From assembly GCF_024793945.1 (NCBI RefSeq), contig NZ_JANUSD010000002.1, positions 62,001 through 126,000 on the forward strand: DNA of 64,000 bases, in the 5' to 3' direction. The notes beneath the pieces are model-generated. The model was not told the origin of the DNA, searched no databases, and worked only from the letters and a program-made list of their open reading frames with translations. Source of the stretch: Emticicia fluvialis (GTDB lineage Bacteria > Bacteroidota > Bacteroidia > Cytophagales > Spirosomataceae). The position numbers and the translations under genes are program-made. Shown here in pieces: positions 17,369-27,900 of the stretch (position 1 is the stretch's first letter; each line of letters opens with the position of its first letter).

Positions 17369-17376
17369 CAAAATTA
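17369..17376 (-). promoter_or_regulatory. Candidate -7 element of tsaD
   Basis: TAATTTTG on the minus strand, 16 bases before the TTG start at 17352, within the 52-base tsaD-tamB divergent gap. Confidence 0.4.
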
Positions 17377-17404
17377 CTATAGAGTAATTCACTAATTAAT
17401 TTAT

Positions 17405-20400
17405 TTGTCAATTATTTTGCGTAAGGCGTTTAAAATACTAGCAAGACTACTACCCAATTTTATTCTCTACTCTTTTCTGGGGATATTGATAATCTTCTAC
17501 GCCATACAATTACCGGTAGTGCAAACACTTACACTGCAGAGCGCAACTGAGTATCTTTCAAAAAAACTGGGTTCAAAAGTTACTATTGAAAAAGCCAAAC
17601 TCACCTGGCTTGACGAGATTACCCTTCAGAACATTACTATTTACGACTACAAAAACCGGGAAATGATTTTTGTGAAGGAGCTGTACGTAAATACCAAAAC
17701 CAACTTTAAATTTGATTGGGATACTTTTCTGGCTTTTGATAATAATCTTGACTACGTGATGGTAATGAGCCCGCGTGTGAAGCTGATTTATGAACAAGAC
17801 GGCGACCTGAACATTGATAAATGGATTGCCAGAATTGAAGAGCTTACAACACCGCCAAGAGATACCACCAAACCTTATGTAGAACGCAATATCCCGTTTA
17901 CGATAGACGAGGCTTATATACAGGGTGGAACTTTTACACTTCAGGACCCCGACGAACAGCGGTTTCCTAAAGAAGAGTTTGACTACAACAACTTTACGGT
18001 ACATGAAGTACAGGGTCTGCTGAAAAACTTTTTTATTCAGGGAGATACCATAAAATTCGGCCTTAAAGACCTAAAGGGGGTTGACCGGCGCAGTAATCTG
18101 GAAATTAAAGACCTGAAGACCCGCTTTTTCTACTCGCGTCAGCACATGAGGTTTGATGACCTCTATGCGCGTATCAATAATTCTGTGCTTCGCAGGTCTG
18201 TTCATTTCAAGTACATTACCCCCCGCGACTTTCAGGACTTTAATGAAAAAGTAGAAATGACCGGCGACCTCCATGATTGCGAAATAGATGCCCAGGATTT
18301 AGCCAGATTTGCACCCGATATGTACGAGTATCATGAAAATTATCTGCTCAATGGTGATTTTAAAGGCACAGTACACAATTTCAGAGTGAATAATTTTAAC
18401 CTGAAATTCGGAAAGAACAGTTATTTGAACGGCGATATCGCCTTTAAAAATATGCCCGACCTACGGATAGCCGTAATGGATTTAAACTGGCGGCCGTCTC
18501 AGATAGATGCGCCCGATGCCCGCCAGTATGCCGGAGACTCAGTATATACCAAACATATTTACAAACTGGGGGTAGTTAACTTTTCTGGTACCTTCAAAGG
18601 GCCTTATGACGATTTTTCAACTACGGCCTACATTAAAACCCAGATAGGGTCGGTTTCTGGTAAAATTGCCATGAAGATTCCAGATAACAAAGCATTGGCC
18701 ACATACACGGGTAACCTTAGAGTTGATAATCTGGACCTCGGCAAATTGGTGAATCAGGAAAAGACCCTGCAGAAAATGTCATTCAACGGTGCAATAAAAG
18801 GTAAGGGCCTTACAATTAAAGATGCGCTACTCAATTTTGATGGCAACGTAAAGCATATTGGCTTTAATGGATATGACTTCAAGAATATAGACGTAAACGG
18901 CGCCATGAGCCAGTCTTTGTTTGACGGCCGCGTAAGCGTAAAAGACACTAACCTTACCTTTGATGTTACCGGCAGTATTGATTTCAGCAAGGCACTCAAC
19001 AAGTTCGATATCAACGGTAAGCTTCAGAACGCCAATCTGAAAGCCCTTGGGTATACAGACAACGACGTAAAATTGAAGTCGGAGTTAAATCTTGATTTTC
19101 AGGGCAATGAATTAGATAACTGGATAGGCGAGGCGCAGCTTTTGCATACGGTAATGCAATATGATAAGCGATTACTGGGTATCGATTCGGTTTTTGTAAC
19201 CTCAGCCCTTGAAAACAAGACCAGGCGCATTAGTTTGTTATCAGAGTTTTTTAATATTGATTTATCCGGCAAATTTACTCCGAGCCAGGTTATTAATGAT
19301 GTGTCGAGGTTTTCTAAAGAGTACATTCAGTACTTTTCAGATACTGAAGCCGGCCGTCTGGCGTATTATTCAAAATTGCCGGGCAAAAACGCCCAACCCA
19401 GATACAACCTTTCTTATAAGGTACAATTCAAGCAGTCGCAGCCATTCTTTGCTTATTTTTATCCTGATCTCTACGTGTCGCCTAATACAGATTTAAGCGG
19501 AGAAATGAACATCAGAAATACCATTGAGGTGTCTCTTAATGGTAAAATTGATACGCTCAGACACGGAAGTTTTGCCTTGTATAATAACGACCTTGATTTC
19601 TTTACATCAAAAGAGATTAATGCTCCGGGCATATTGTCTTCTCTGGTTTTTAATTCACAAAAGCAGAAACTGGGTGGCATGGAGCCAACTGAAAACCTGG
19701 AGGTAAATGGCGTTTGGGGGCTTGACAACATCATAAAATTTGATTCTAAAATAAGGCAGCAAAAAAGTACCAACAGGGCACAGGTTTTTGGCGAGCTTAA
19801 ATTTTTGCCTGAAGGAATTGACCTGGCTTTTGATGCCAGAAATACGCGCCTGGATTTACTTGGCGATGTTTGGGAAATAGACAAAAACAATATTATTAAG
19901 TTTGGCGGTGGCGACATTGAGTTTCGTGATGTGGTGGTGTCTAACAAAAAGCAAAGTATATCTGTCTACGGCCTTATTTCATCCGATAGCAGAAAAGAAG
20001 CCTACGTAGATATACATGACTTTGATTTACAAACCATTAAGCCCTTGTCTAATATTGACCTGAAAGGTATTTTGAATGGCAAACTGGTAATGACTGATGT
20101 ATTTGAAGATGCGCTGGTTACCAGTAAATTTGATGTAGATGACCTTATCTATAAAACAAGCCTGATAGGAACAATTGCCGGTGAAGCCCTTTGGGACAAT
20201 CAGGTACAGAAACTGAACATTATTGGTAATATTATCAGGCTTGATAAGGAGATATTCAGAGTTGCAGGTACCTATGACCCTAAAAATGAGTTAAATTCGC
20301 TTAACCTGGAGGCCGGGCTAAATAAGGCCGACCTTGAAATTTCTGAATCATTTGTTGATGATATTTTTTCAGATATTCATGGTTATGCTTCTGGTAAACT

Positions 20401-22003
20401 GTCTGTCAGAGGAACCCCTCGTGACCCCGTTATACGCGGAAGTATTGACATAGATAAAGGCAGCCTTGTAGTGAATGAACTGAAGGCTCAGGTATATTTT
20501 GATGACAAGGTTAATTTTAATGAAGAAGGCTTTGTGGTTGAAAAGGGTTTCAAGGTGCGTGATGCCCTCATCAACGGCAATGAAGCAGAACTGGCCGGAG
20601 GTATTTTTAATGGTGGTGGCGGCAATTTTATGCTCGGTTTACATGCTTACATGAGGGGTAGAGACGGTTTCAGAATAATGAATACGGGTATTAAAGATAA
20701 TGAAGATTTTTATGGAGTTGGCTATGCGGCGGGCGATATGCATATAACCGGAAACTTTAAGCACGTAGCTATTACGGGCAACCTGACAAGCAAACCCGGA
20801 ACCAGAATTACCATACCGCTTGACGGAGCCACCAGCGTTGACACCGAAACGGATGGTATCAGCTTTGTAAGTAAAAATACAAAGTTACCTAAGGATAAAA
20901 ACGTCAAGAGTGATTCGGTTATAACCAGCGAGGCTGGAAGTTTAAAGATGGCTTTTAACTTTACCTTTACGCCAGATGCTATATGTGAGGTGATATTTGA
21001 CCGTAGCAACAAAGATATGCTAACAGCCGTAGGAAGCGGACGCCTGAGCATTGAATACGATACGCGTGGTGGTTTTACAATGACAGGCCCCTATACTATC
21101 AAAAGCGGAAAGTACGATTTTAGCTTGCAGAATATATCGAGAGTGAGAAAATTCGATATTGCGGAAGGTAGCTGGATCAGGTGGTCTGGCGACCCCTACG
21201 ATGCCGATGTAAATATCAATGCCATTGTAACTGCTAATGTTTTATTGCCAGATGGTATCGTGTCGGCAACTACAAACAGTGCTGAATTAAAAACGCCGTA
21301 TCCGGTAAATGCTTATGTAACCCTGACAGACAAGCTGATGAAGCCGTCTATTAAGTACGACATCAAGTTTGATTTACGTCGGATACCTCTCAACCTGCAG
21401 CCGCAGGTAATTGCATTTGAGCAACGCCTCAGGAATGATGAACAGTTGCTTACAAATAACTTTGTAGGCATTACCGCCCTGAACAGGCTCTTCTCTGACA
21501 ACAGCTTTAAAGATGCGGTTGATTCTCAGCTATTGCTAGACAATGTAAGTAATTTACTTACCAACCAATTGGGTACTATTGCATCAAAACTTGACCCAAA
21601 TCTTGAAGTCGGGGTTCAGTTAGGCGTGCTGAGCAACGTGCGTCAAAGCCTGTTTAATAACATGCAACTCAATTTTTCATACCGTTTCAGCAACAATCGT
21701 CTGAAACTGAGTGTAAATAATACCATACTGCAAAACCAGGAACAAACAGCCAGCAACTACTTTTATGGTGGAGAAGTAGAATGGATGCTTAACGAAGAGG
21801 GTAGCTGGCGTTTAAAGGCCTATAGCCGTAATGTACCCAACTATTTTTATAACTTCAACAATAACGTTACTGTTAATGGTGTAAGCCTGCAGCATACGCG
21901 TAATTTCAATACTATCTTCAGACGTCGGCCGGCCAGAGTGGTGCCGGTTGGTATCACATCAAAAAAATCCAATCAAGATACCATTACCTTTAAAAGAAAT
22001 TAA
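17405..22003 (+). CDS. tamB: Translocation and assembly module protein TamB
   Basis: A 1532-residue TamB/DUF490 protein of the AsmA-like bridge family. An N-terminal membrane helix (FILYSFLGILIIFYAIQL) anchors it in the inner membrane. A very long repetitive beta-rich region then spans the periplasm, and the conserved DUF490 C-terminal domain (roughly the last 400 residues) would contact the outer membrane. Such proteins assist outer-membrane protein assembly or carry lipids between membranes. No in-frame ATG precedes the membrane helix; the TTG at 17405 is taken as start, with a stop codon four codons upstream. The stop overlaps that of the convergent porin gene. Confidence 0.9.
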   Translation: MSIILRKAFKILARLLPNFILYSFLGILIIFYAIQLPVVQTLTLQSATEYLSKKLGSKVTIEKAKLTWLDEITLQNITIYDYKNREMIFVKELYVNTKTNFKFDWDTFLAFDNNLDYVMVMSPRVKLIYEQDGDLNIDKWIARIEELTTPPRDTTKPYVERNIPFTIDEAYIQGGTFTLQDPDEQRFPKEEFDYNNFTVHEVQGLLKNFFIQGDTIKFGLKDLKGVDRRSNLEIKDLKTRFFYSRQHMRFDDLYARINNSVLRRSVHFKYITPRDFQDFNEKVEMTGDLHDCEIDAQDLARFAPDMYEYHENYLLNGDFKGTVHNFRVNNFNLKFGKNSYLNGDIAFKNMPDLRIAVMDLNWRPSQIDAPDARQYAGDSVYTKHIYKLGVVNFSGTFKGPYDDFSTTAYIKTQIGSVSGKIAMKIPDNKALATYTGNLRVDNLDLGKLVNQEKTLQKMSFNGAIKGKGLTIKDALLNFDGNVKHIGFNGYDFKNIDVNGAMSQSLFDGRVSVKDTNLTFDVTGSIDFSKALNKFDINGKLQNANLKALGYTDNDVKLKSELNLDFQGNELDNWIGEAQLLHTVMQYDKRLLGIDSVFVTSALENKTRRISLLSEFFNIDLSGKFTPSQVINDVSRFSKEYIQYFSDTEAGRLAYYSKLPGKNAQPRYNLSYKVQFKQSQPFFAYFYPDLYVSPNTDLSGEMNIRNTIEVSLNGKIDTLRHGSFALYNNDLDFFTSKEINAPGILSSLVFNSQKQKLGGMEPTENLEVNGVWGLDNIIKFDSKIRQQKSTNRAQVFGELKFLPEGIDLAFDARNTRLDLLGDVWEIDKNNIIKFGGGDIEFRDVVVSNKKQSISVYGLISSDSRKEAYVDIHDFDLQTIKPLSNIDLKGILNGKLVMTDVFEDALVTSKFDVDDLIYKTSLIGTIAGEALWDNQVQKLNIIGNIIRLDKEIFRVAGTYDPKNELNSLNLEAGLNKADLEISESFVDDIFSDIHGYASGKLSVRGTPRDPVIRGSIDIDKGSLVVNELKAQVYFDDKVNFNEEGFVVEKGFKVRDALINGNEAELAGGIFNGGGGNFMLGLHAYMRGRDGFRIMNTGIKDNEDFYGVGYAAGDMHITGNFKHVAITGNLTSKPGTRITIPLDGATSVDTETDGISFVSKNTKLPKDKNVKSDSVITSEAGSLKMAFNFTFTPDAICEVIFDRSNKDMLTAVGSGRLSIEYDTRGGFTMTGPYTIKSGKYDFSLQNISRVRKFDIAEGSWIRWSGDPYDADVNINAIVTANVLLPDGIVSATTNSAELKTPYPVNAYVTLTDKLMKPSIKYDIKFDLRRIPLNLQPQVIAFEQRLRNDEQLLTNNFVGITALNRLFSDNSFKDAVDSQLLLDNVSNLLTNQLGTIASKLDPNLEVGVQLGVLSNVRQSLFNNMQLNFSYRFSNNRLKLSVNNTILQNQEQTASNYFYGGEVEWMLNEEGSWRLKAYSRNVPNYFYNFNNNVTVNGVSLQHTRNFNTIFRRRPARVVPVGITSKKSNQDTITFKRN

Positions 22004-23316
22004 AATCTGTATTGCACGCGGCAGGTAAAATTGTTGTCTTTCAAATCTTCAGTGTAATCTTTCAGATCAGTTTTTTCATTTTTGGGCATTTCATACCAAA
22101 GCATCAGTCTGACGTTCTCGTTCAGATAGGTAAGATAACCAAACCCAAAAGTATTGAATCTTATGTCGGCCGCAGAAAAACCAGCGCCTATTTGTGTGTT
22201 TTTTACTTTTTTGTTGGGGTCATACCAGTCGTATTTCAGTACAATCTGGTGTTTTTTGCTGCCTAGTTGTTGTAAAAAATAAAAATAGGCACCATCAAAA
22301 TTACGGATATAAAGCGGTATAGGTTTACCGTTCTCCATTGGTATTACGGCAGGTGTTTCGGTAGTACTTTGCACGGCTGTCTGGGTACCTCTGATATACT
22401 CTGCCCTGAACTCCGTTTCACCTCTTCGGTTCGGAATCCTGACTTGTATATCGGCACCATAATAATTTCTGGGTGCAATTTTGCCCAGGTTTGAAGCAGA
22501 AGAATCAACTGTAAACTGTTTGGCCGTTCCGTTTATTCTGTAAATTTTGTTGGTAAACTGCTCCATTCCACCAAAAAAACCAGATATACTTCCGCTTACA
22601 ATCAACTTTGGGGCAAGTTTGTAGTGTTTAAGCGATAACCTGGAAATCAAATCTTTATGATTATCAAAGTCGGCCACGGCAGTTACGCCCTGCCCGTTAA
22701 ATACGCCTGCATCAAATTTTATATATTTCAGAAAATCGGTTTTGTTTCGGGGTTCAAAGGTTCCCATAAAGCCAAAATCACGTTCAACCCTCATGAGTAT
22801 CTGAGACATCCTTCCTCTTTCAGGTGATTCCCTGTCTGGCGAGCCGTATCCTACCTCAAAACCGAACGGGCGGGCAAACATACCTGTAGTAAGATAAAAA
22901 GAGTTGAATTTATTCTCATAGATACGCCCCCAGAAATCACGGATAAAGATGCCTCTTTCGGTACCATCAAACTGGAAAATAAAATATAGTTTCGGATTAT
23001 TGAATTTATCATAACGGGCATAGTCGAACCGGATACGGCCACGGCGCATCATATACCTGTTGCTGGCATTAGGTTGGAAATCGCCACCGTTAAAGTTTCT
23101 GGCGCCTTTGGTTTGTATCCATTGAAACTGAGGCTGAATGTAACCCCCAATACCAATGTACTCATATTTACGAAATGTAGAAAGAAGTTTGCGGGCAGTG
23201 GTAGTATCAATTTCTGTCAGCGAGCCGTGGTCTTGTGCCAATACGGAGGGTACCTGCAAGCCTAAAAACAGGCAGAACAAGCCTGCCTTTAAGAATGGAT
23301 TCAAATAAAATTTCAT
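22000..23316 (-). CDS. Phosphate-selective porin (OprO/OprP-like)
   Basis: A 438-residue outer-membrane porin with signal peptide ending SVLAQ. The barrel region contains YIGIGGYIQPQFQW, RRGRIRFDYARYDKF, FQFDGTERGIFIRDFW and MFARPFGFEVGYGSPDRESPERGR, a pattern of the phosphate-selective porin O/P family. Phosphate specificity is supported by the PiT transporter gene directly upstream. The frame extends to 23385, but the ATG at 23316 starts a proper signal peptide and the extra part would overlap a terminator hairpin. Its last bases overlap the tamB stop. Confidence 0.86.
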   Translation of the reverse strand: MKFYLNPFLKAGLFCLFLGLQVPSVLAQDHGSLTEIDTTTARKLLSTFRKYEYIGIGGYIQPQFQWIQTKGARNFNGGDFQPNASNRYMMRRGRIRFDYARYDKFNNPKLYFIFQFDGTERGIFIRDFWGRIYENKFNSFYLTTGMFARPFGFEVGYGSPDRESPERGRMSQILMRVERDFGFMGTFEPRNKTDFLKYIKFDAGVFNGQGVTAVADFDNHKDLISRLSLKHYKLAPKLIVSGSISGFFGGMEQFTNKIYRINGTAKQFTVDSSASNLGKIAPRNYYGADIQVRIPNRRGETEFRAEYIRGTQTAVQSTTETPAVIPMENGKPIPLYIRNFDGAYFYFLQQLGSKKHQIVLKYDWYDPNKKVKNTQIGAGFSAADIRFNTFGFGYLTYLNENVRLMLWYEMPKNEKTDLKDYTEDLKDNNFTCRVQYRF

Positions 23317-23365
23317 ATTGGTGTTTGGGCTCAATAATACAATTGAGTACTTAATTAAAATATAA

Positions 23366-23399
23366 GAATCCGGAGGGAGTACCAACCCCCTCCGGATTC
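23366..23399 (-). terminator. Terminator hairpin between PiT and porin genes
   Basis: A perfect 12-bp stem (GAATCCGGAGGG, 23366-23377, with 23388-23399) has a 10-base loop and is followed on the minus strand by TTATATTTTAATT. It lies 49 bases after the PiT stop, so the porin is either read through it or has its own promoter. Confidence 0.7.
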
Positions 23400-23447
23400 C
23401 CGGATTTACCTAAAATCTTTAATTGACTGCAATTACCAGAAAATCTG

Positions 23448-24863
23448 TTAAAACAACCAGCGGAAAAACAGAAATAATGTTGCAGACAATATAATAGCTA
23501 CAGGAAGCGTAAGAACCCACGCCAACGCAATGTTTTTGATAGTGCCTGACTGCAGGTTTTTAATACCCTTGCTGGCGACCATTGTACCGGCAATACCAGA
23601 CGACAACGAATGGGTGGTACTAACAGGTAGTTTAAACCATGAAGCAAGCCCGATAGTTGTAGCTGCAACCAGTTCGGCAGATGCACCCTGTGCATAAGTC
23701 AGATGCGATTTGCCGATTTTCTCGCCAACGGTAACAACAATTCTCTTCCAGCCTATCATGGTACCAAGGCCTAACGACATCGATATCATCAGAATAACCC
23801 ACATTGGGGCATGGTCGGTATATTTTCTGATTCCTTTTTCTTCCTGTACAGCGGCCGCTTTTAATTCTGCTTTGTTGGCGTCACTTAAAATTACGTCGGG
23901 GTCGTCAACCAGTTTTTTAGCATTGCCACTAATAGTTAATAATGCTTTACGGGCAGCCAAAGCATTAGCTTTACTTACTTTGTTGCTATCAGCCAGCGAT
24001 TGAAGAAAACCTACGCTAGTTTTAATCTGGGCTATTCTGCCTTTTTCAATTACTGAGGTCTTGGCGGTATCAATCAGCGCCACTTTGGCCGATATAGTGT
24101 CAAGGTCAGGCTTAATCTGTTTAAAATCAATCGTATTATTAATGGCAAAGTAAGCCGGTAATATACCTATCAGAATAAGCATTACCAGACCTATACCTTT
24201 TTGCCCGTCGTTACGGCCATGAAAAAAGCTAACGAGTGTACAGGTGGTAATAAGTATGGCTCTTACCCAGAACGGAGGTTCTTCGTTTTTCTTGGGTTCA
24301 TCAAAAATCTGCTTTCTGATATCTTTATTCAAGGCCCGGCGAAGTGTAAACATCAGGATAACAGCTAAACTGAAACCCACCAATGGCGATAGAAAGAGTG
24401 CATAGAATATTTCTTTGGCTTTGTCCCAGTTTACGGCAGCCACGCCTGAGGCGTTATCTGGCAGAAGGGCGTAACCCAGACCTACCCCTAATATAGCGCC
24501 AATAAGTGTATGAGAACTGGACGCCGGTATACCAAAATACCAGGTGCCGAAGTTCCAGATAATAGCGCTGAACAGCAACGCCAGTACCATTGCAATACTA
24601 TGATATACGTTCTGGTCAATCAGTAGCTCAACGGGCAATAGATTTACTATGCTCATACCAACACCAACACCACCGGTTACGACACCAATGAAATTGATTA
24701 GTCCAGACCAGACAACGGCCTGTGTTGGCTTAAGTGAATTGGTATAAATAACAGTGGCAACAGCGTTGGCAGTATCATGAAAACCGTTAATAAATTCAAA
24801 AGCGCAGGCTGCCAGAAGGCAGAATGAGAGTAGTAGGAAAATGTCGGTTTCTAAGCCAAACAT
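23448..24863 (-). CDS. Inorganic phosphate transporter, PiT family
   Basis: A 471-residue membrane carrier of the PiT/PHO-4 family, moving phosphate with H+, Na+ or a metal complex. The N-terminal signature GFHDTANAVATVIYTNSLKP and the C-terminal SSGIAGTMVASKGI repeat the family's inverted-repeat motif. The central region contains a hydrophilic insert of about 110 residues (DFKQIKPDL to YTDHAP) rich in Lys, Ala and Asp between transmembrane segments; compact PiT proteins lack an insert this long. The porin just downstream would supply phosphate across the outer membrane. Confidence 0.92.
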   Translation of the reverse strand: MFGLETDIFLLLSFCLLAACAFEFINGFHDTANAVATVIYTNSLKPTQAVVWSGLINFIGVVTGGVGVGMSIVNLLPVELLIDQNVYHSIAMVLALLFSAIIWNFGTWYFGIPASSSHTLIGAILGVGLGYALLPDNASGVAAVNWDKAKEIFYALFLSPLVGFSLAVILMFTLRRALNKDIRKQIFDEPKKNEEPPFWVRAILITTCTLVSFFHGRNDGQKGIGLVMLILIGILPAYFAINNTIDFKQIKPDLDTISAKVALIDTAKTSVIEKGRIAQIKTSVGFLQSLADSNKVSKANALAARKALLTISGNAKKLVDDPDVILSDANKAELKAAAVQEEKGIRKYTDHAPMWVILMISMSLGLGTMIGWKRIVVTVGEKIGKSHLTYAQGASAELVAATTIGLASWFKLPVSTTHSLSSGIAGTMVASKGIKNLQSGTIKNIALAWVLTLPVAIILSATLFLFFRWLF

Positions 24864-24997
24864 GATTTATTGGGTTTAGTTATAACAGTACGATTATATT
24901 GGTGTTTTTTATTTGGTCGCAAAAGTCCGAAAGTTTCCTCCATACCCGAAAAAAACCATGTTAAGAAATTGTAAAGGTTGTAAGGCTGCCGGCTGTA

Positions 24998-27900
24998 TCA
25001 GGCAAATTTCACAACCTTGTCGAATAACTCCCGCTGGTTAAACGGTTTGGTTATGTACTCATTCATGCCAATTTTCAGGCATTTTTCTTTTTCACCAACC
25101 AACGAGTGGGCCGTCATGGCAATAATGGGGGTTTCATCTTTCAATTCTTCACGAATGGCAACAGTAGCCTGATACCCGTCCATCTCAGGCATCTGGAGGT
25201 CCATGAGAATAATATCAAACTTGTGGGTCTTAACCTTTTCTATCGCAATTTTTCCGTTTTGGGCCAGTTCGGCTTCAAAGCCAAACTTTTCAAGTACCCT
25301 TAATGCCAGTTTTTGGTTTAAAACATTGTCTTCTACAAGCAATACTTTAATCTCTTTATTGGTTGTCAGTGTGTCGGTGCTATTACCTGGGGCTTGTTCT
25401 GGCAAAGCAGCCATTTTTTTGTAAGTAATTAAAAAACCAAAAGTAGAACCCTGGTTCTCTTTACTTTCAACAAAAATATTACCATTCTGAAGTTCTACCA
25501 ATGATTTTGAGATACTAAGACCAAGGCCGGTTCCTCCAAATTTACGTGTAGTATCTGAATTGGCCTGAGTAAACCGGTCAAATATCATGGATAGCTTATC
25601 TTGTGGAATACCAATACCGCTATCGGTAATCTTAAATAATATGGTTACTTCTGTTTCTGTACAATCAGCTTGTTGAACTTCAATATTTACCAGGCCTTCA
25701 GAAGTAAATTTTACTGCATTATTAGCCAGATTAAGTAAAATCTGGTTTAGTCTGGTTGGGTCGCCCAATACATTTTCAGGTATTGTTTCGTCTATAGTGC
25801 ATGTAAGTTCAAGCCCTTTTTCGTTGGCTCTGCCCTGTAAGATACTTTTTACTGTTTTTACGGTATCTTTAATACTGAATGGTACTTCTTCAATAACAAT
25901 ATGGCCTGATTCTATTTTTGACAGGTCCAGGATATCGTTAATGATACCCAGCAGATTCTGTGTTGCGATAATAATATAAGAGAGGTATTCAGACTGTTCT
26001 TCTGTCAGCGGGCTGTCTTTCAATAAATTGGCAAAGCCAACAATGGCATTCATCGGAGTCCTTATTTCATGACTCATATTGGCAAGAAACACATCTTTTG
26101 CATAGGCATTTTTTTCTGCCTGCACTTTTGATTTGATAAGTTGCTGCTCCATATCAATGCGGTCGGTAATATCAACAGCATTGCCAATAACATACTTTTC
26201 GCCTCCCAAGAGTTCAGACAAAATATTGTTATACATCCAGGTTCTCAGGCTGCCGTCTTTATGCTGAACAAGCATTAAGCCCTTGAAGTAGCCCTTTTCA
26301 TGAATATCACGCAGATATGCTGTTACCCTCTCCGTATATTCCGGCGGTACTAAGTCGTAAAGAGTTTTCTGAAGGATTTCCGGCGCTGAATAACCCAGCA
26401 GATAAGCGCCTGCGGGGTTTACCGTAAGAAACTTCCCTTTCAGGTCGTGGGTACACATTAGCCCTTGCGAGTGCTCGAAGAACCCTCTATGTCGCTCTTC
26501 ACTTAGTTGAAGCAGTCGTTCAGAGTGCTTTTTATCGGTTATATCTTTTGCAATGCCAAGAAAACCTGATATTTCATTTTCCGAGTTTTTGAGCGGTGTC
26601 AATGATAATTCCACCGTAATTCTGGCACCATCTTTTCTGATATAGGTCCATTCATTAAAATCTGTTTTCCCGAGGCGGGCTTTGGCAATCAGGGCTTCCC
26701 CGGCGCTAGTCAGTTGAATACCTAATTCTTCTGAAACCTTTTGGGCATAAGTTTCAACCTCTTGGTGGTCATGAAATACATCGGCACGCTTTGTACCAAT
26801 CATTTCGTCAGCGGTATAGCCAAGCATTATTTCTGCACCTTTATTGAAAGTCTTGATAATGCCGTCGTTATGAGTGGTAATAATAGCAATGCCGGAATCG
26901 GCATCCATAATGGCTTTCAGCTCCGTATATATTTTATTAAACTCAATATTTATGTGCTTTTCTTTATCAATATCCTGAATAGTACCCAAAATGAAACTGG
27001 GCTGGCCGTCTTTATATTCAATGCCGCCCATGGCTCTTATCCATTTTGGGGTTCCATTGGCAGTTATAATTTCTAACTCGGTATCAAAAGACTCGCCTGT
27101 ATGTATCGCATGATCAATGAGCGCCTCAATATTTGACCTCGTTTGTGGGTCTTTTGAGAAAACTATGCTGTCTTCATAAGTGACAGGAATACCAGGGTTG
27201 GTTTCAAGTATCTCCCTTGTAATTTCAGAGAATGTTACGGCTTCGGTTTCAAGATCCAGCTTCCAACTCCCGATTCTGCCAACCCGGTTGGCAGCTTCAA
27301 GCAAATTTTTGGTTTCTATCAGTTCTGCTTCAATTTTACGCTGATTGGTGATATCTCTTCCGATAGCGAAATTCTCTTTGGAGTTATTATCTCTGTTGAC
27401 CGACCAGTTAATTAATCGATAGGTTCCGTCTTGTGCAGAGAACCTGTTATCGAACGAGATAGTCTGGCTGTCATCCGTTAAACTGCTTATGTAGTTTTTG
27501 GTACCCTCTATATCATCTGGTTTTAAAAATTCAATAGCTGGTTTAGATTTTAATTCTTCTTCTGTCCAGCCCAGTATTTTGCTAAAAGATGGGTTTACTT
27601 TCTTAAAATGTTTGTCTTCACCGGTAATACAGATTAAATCGCTCGATAATTTAAATAGTCTTTCATAATTTTCGAGTTCTGCATTTTTCTTTTTTGAAAC
27701 AATATGGCTAATGACTTCCTGTGCAAGAATTTCAAGCGCCAGTAATTGATTATCATTTAATTTATTCGGTTTCTGGTCTATCACGCATAAAGACCCCAAT
27801 GTGAATCCGTTCGGGTCAATCAAGGGGTATCCGGCATAAAACCTGATTTGCGGGTATTCAAGTACCAAAGGGTTATTACGGAAACGATTGTCTTGGGTGG

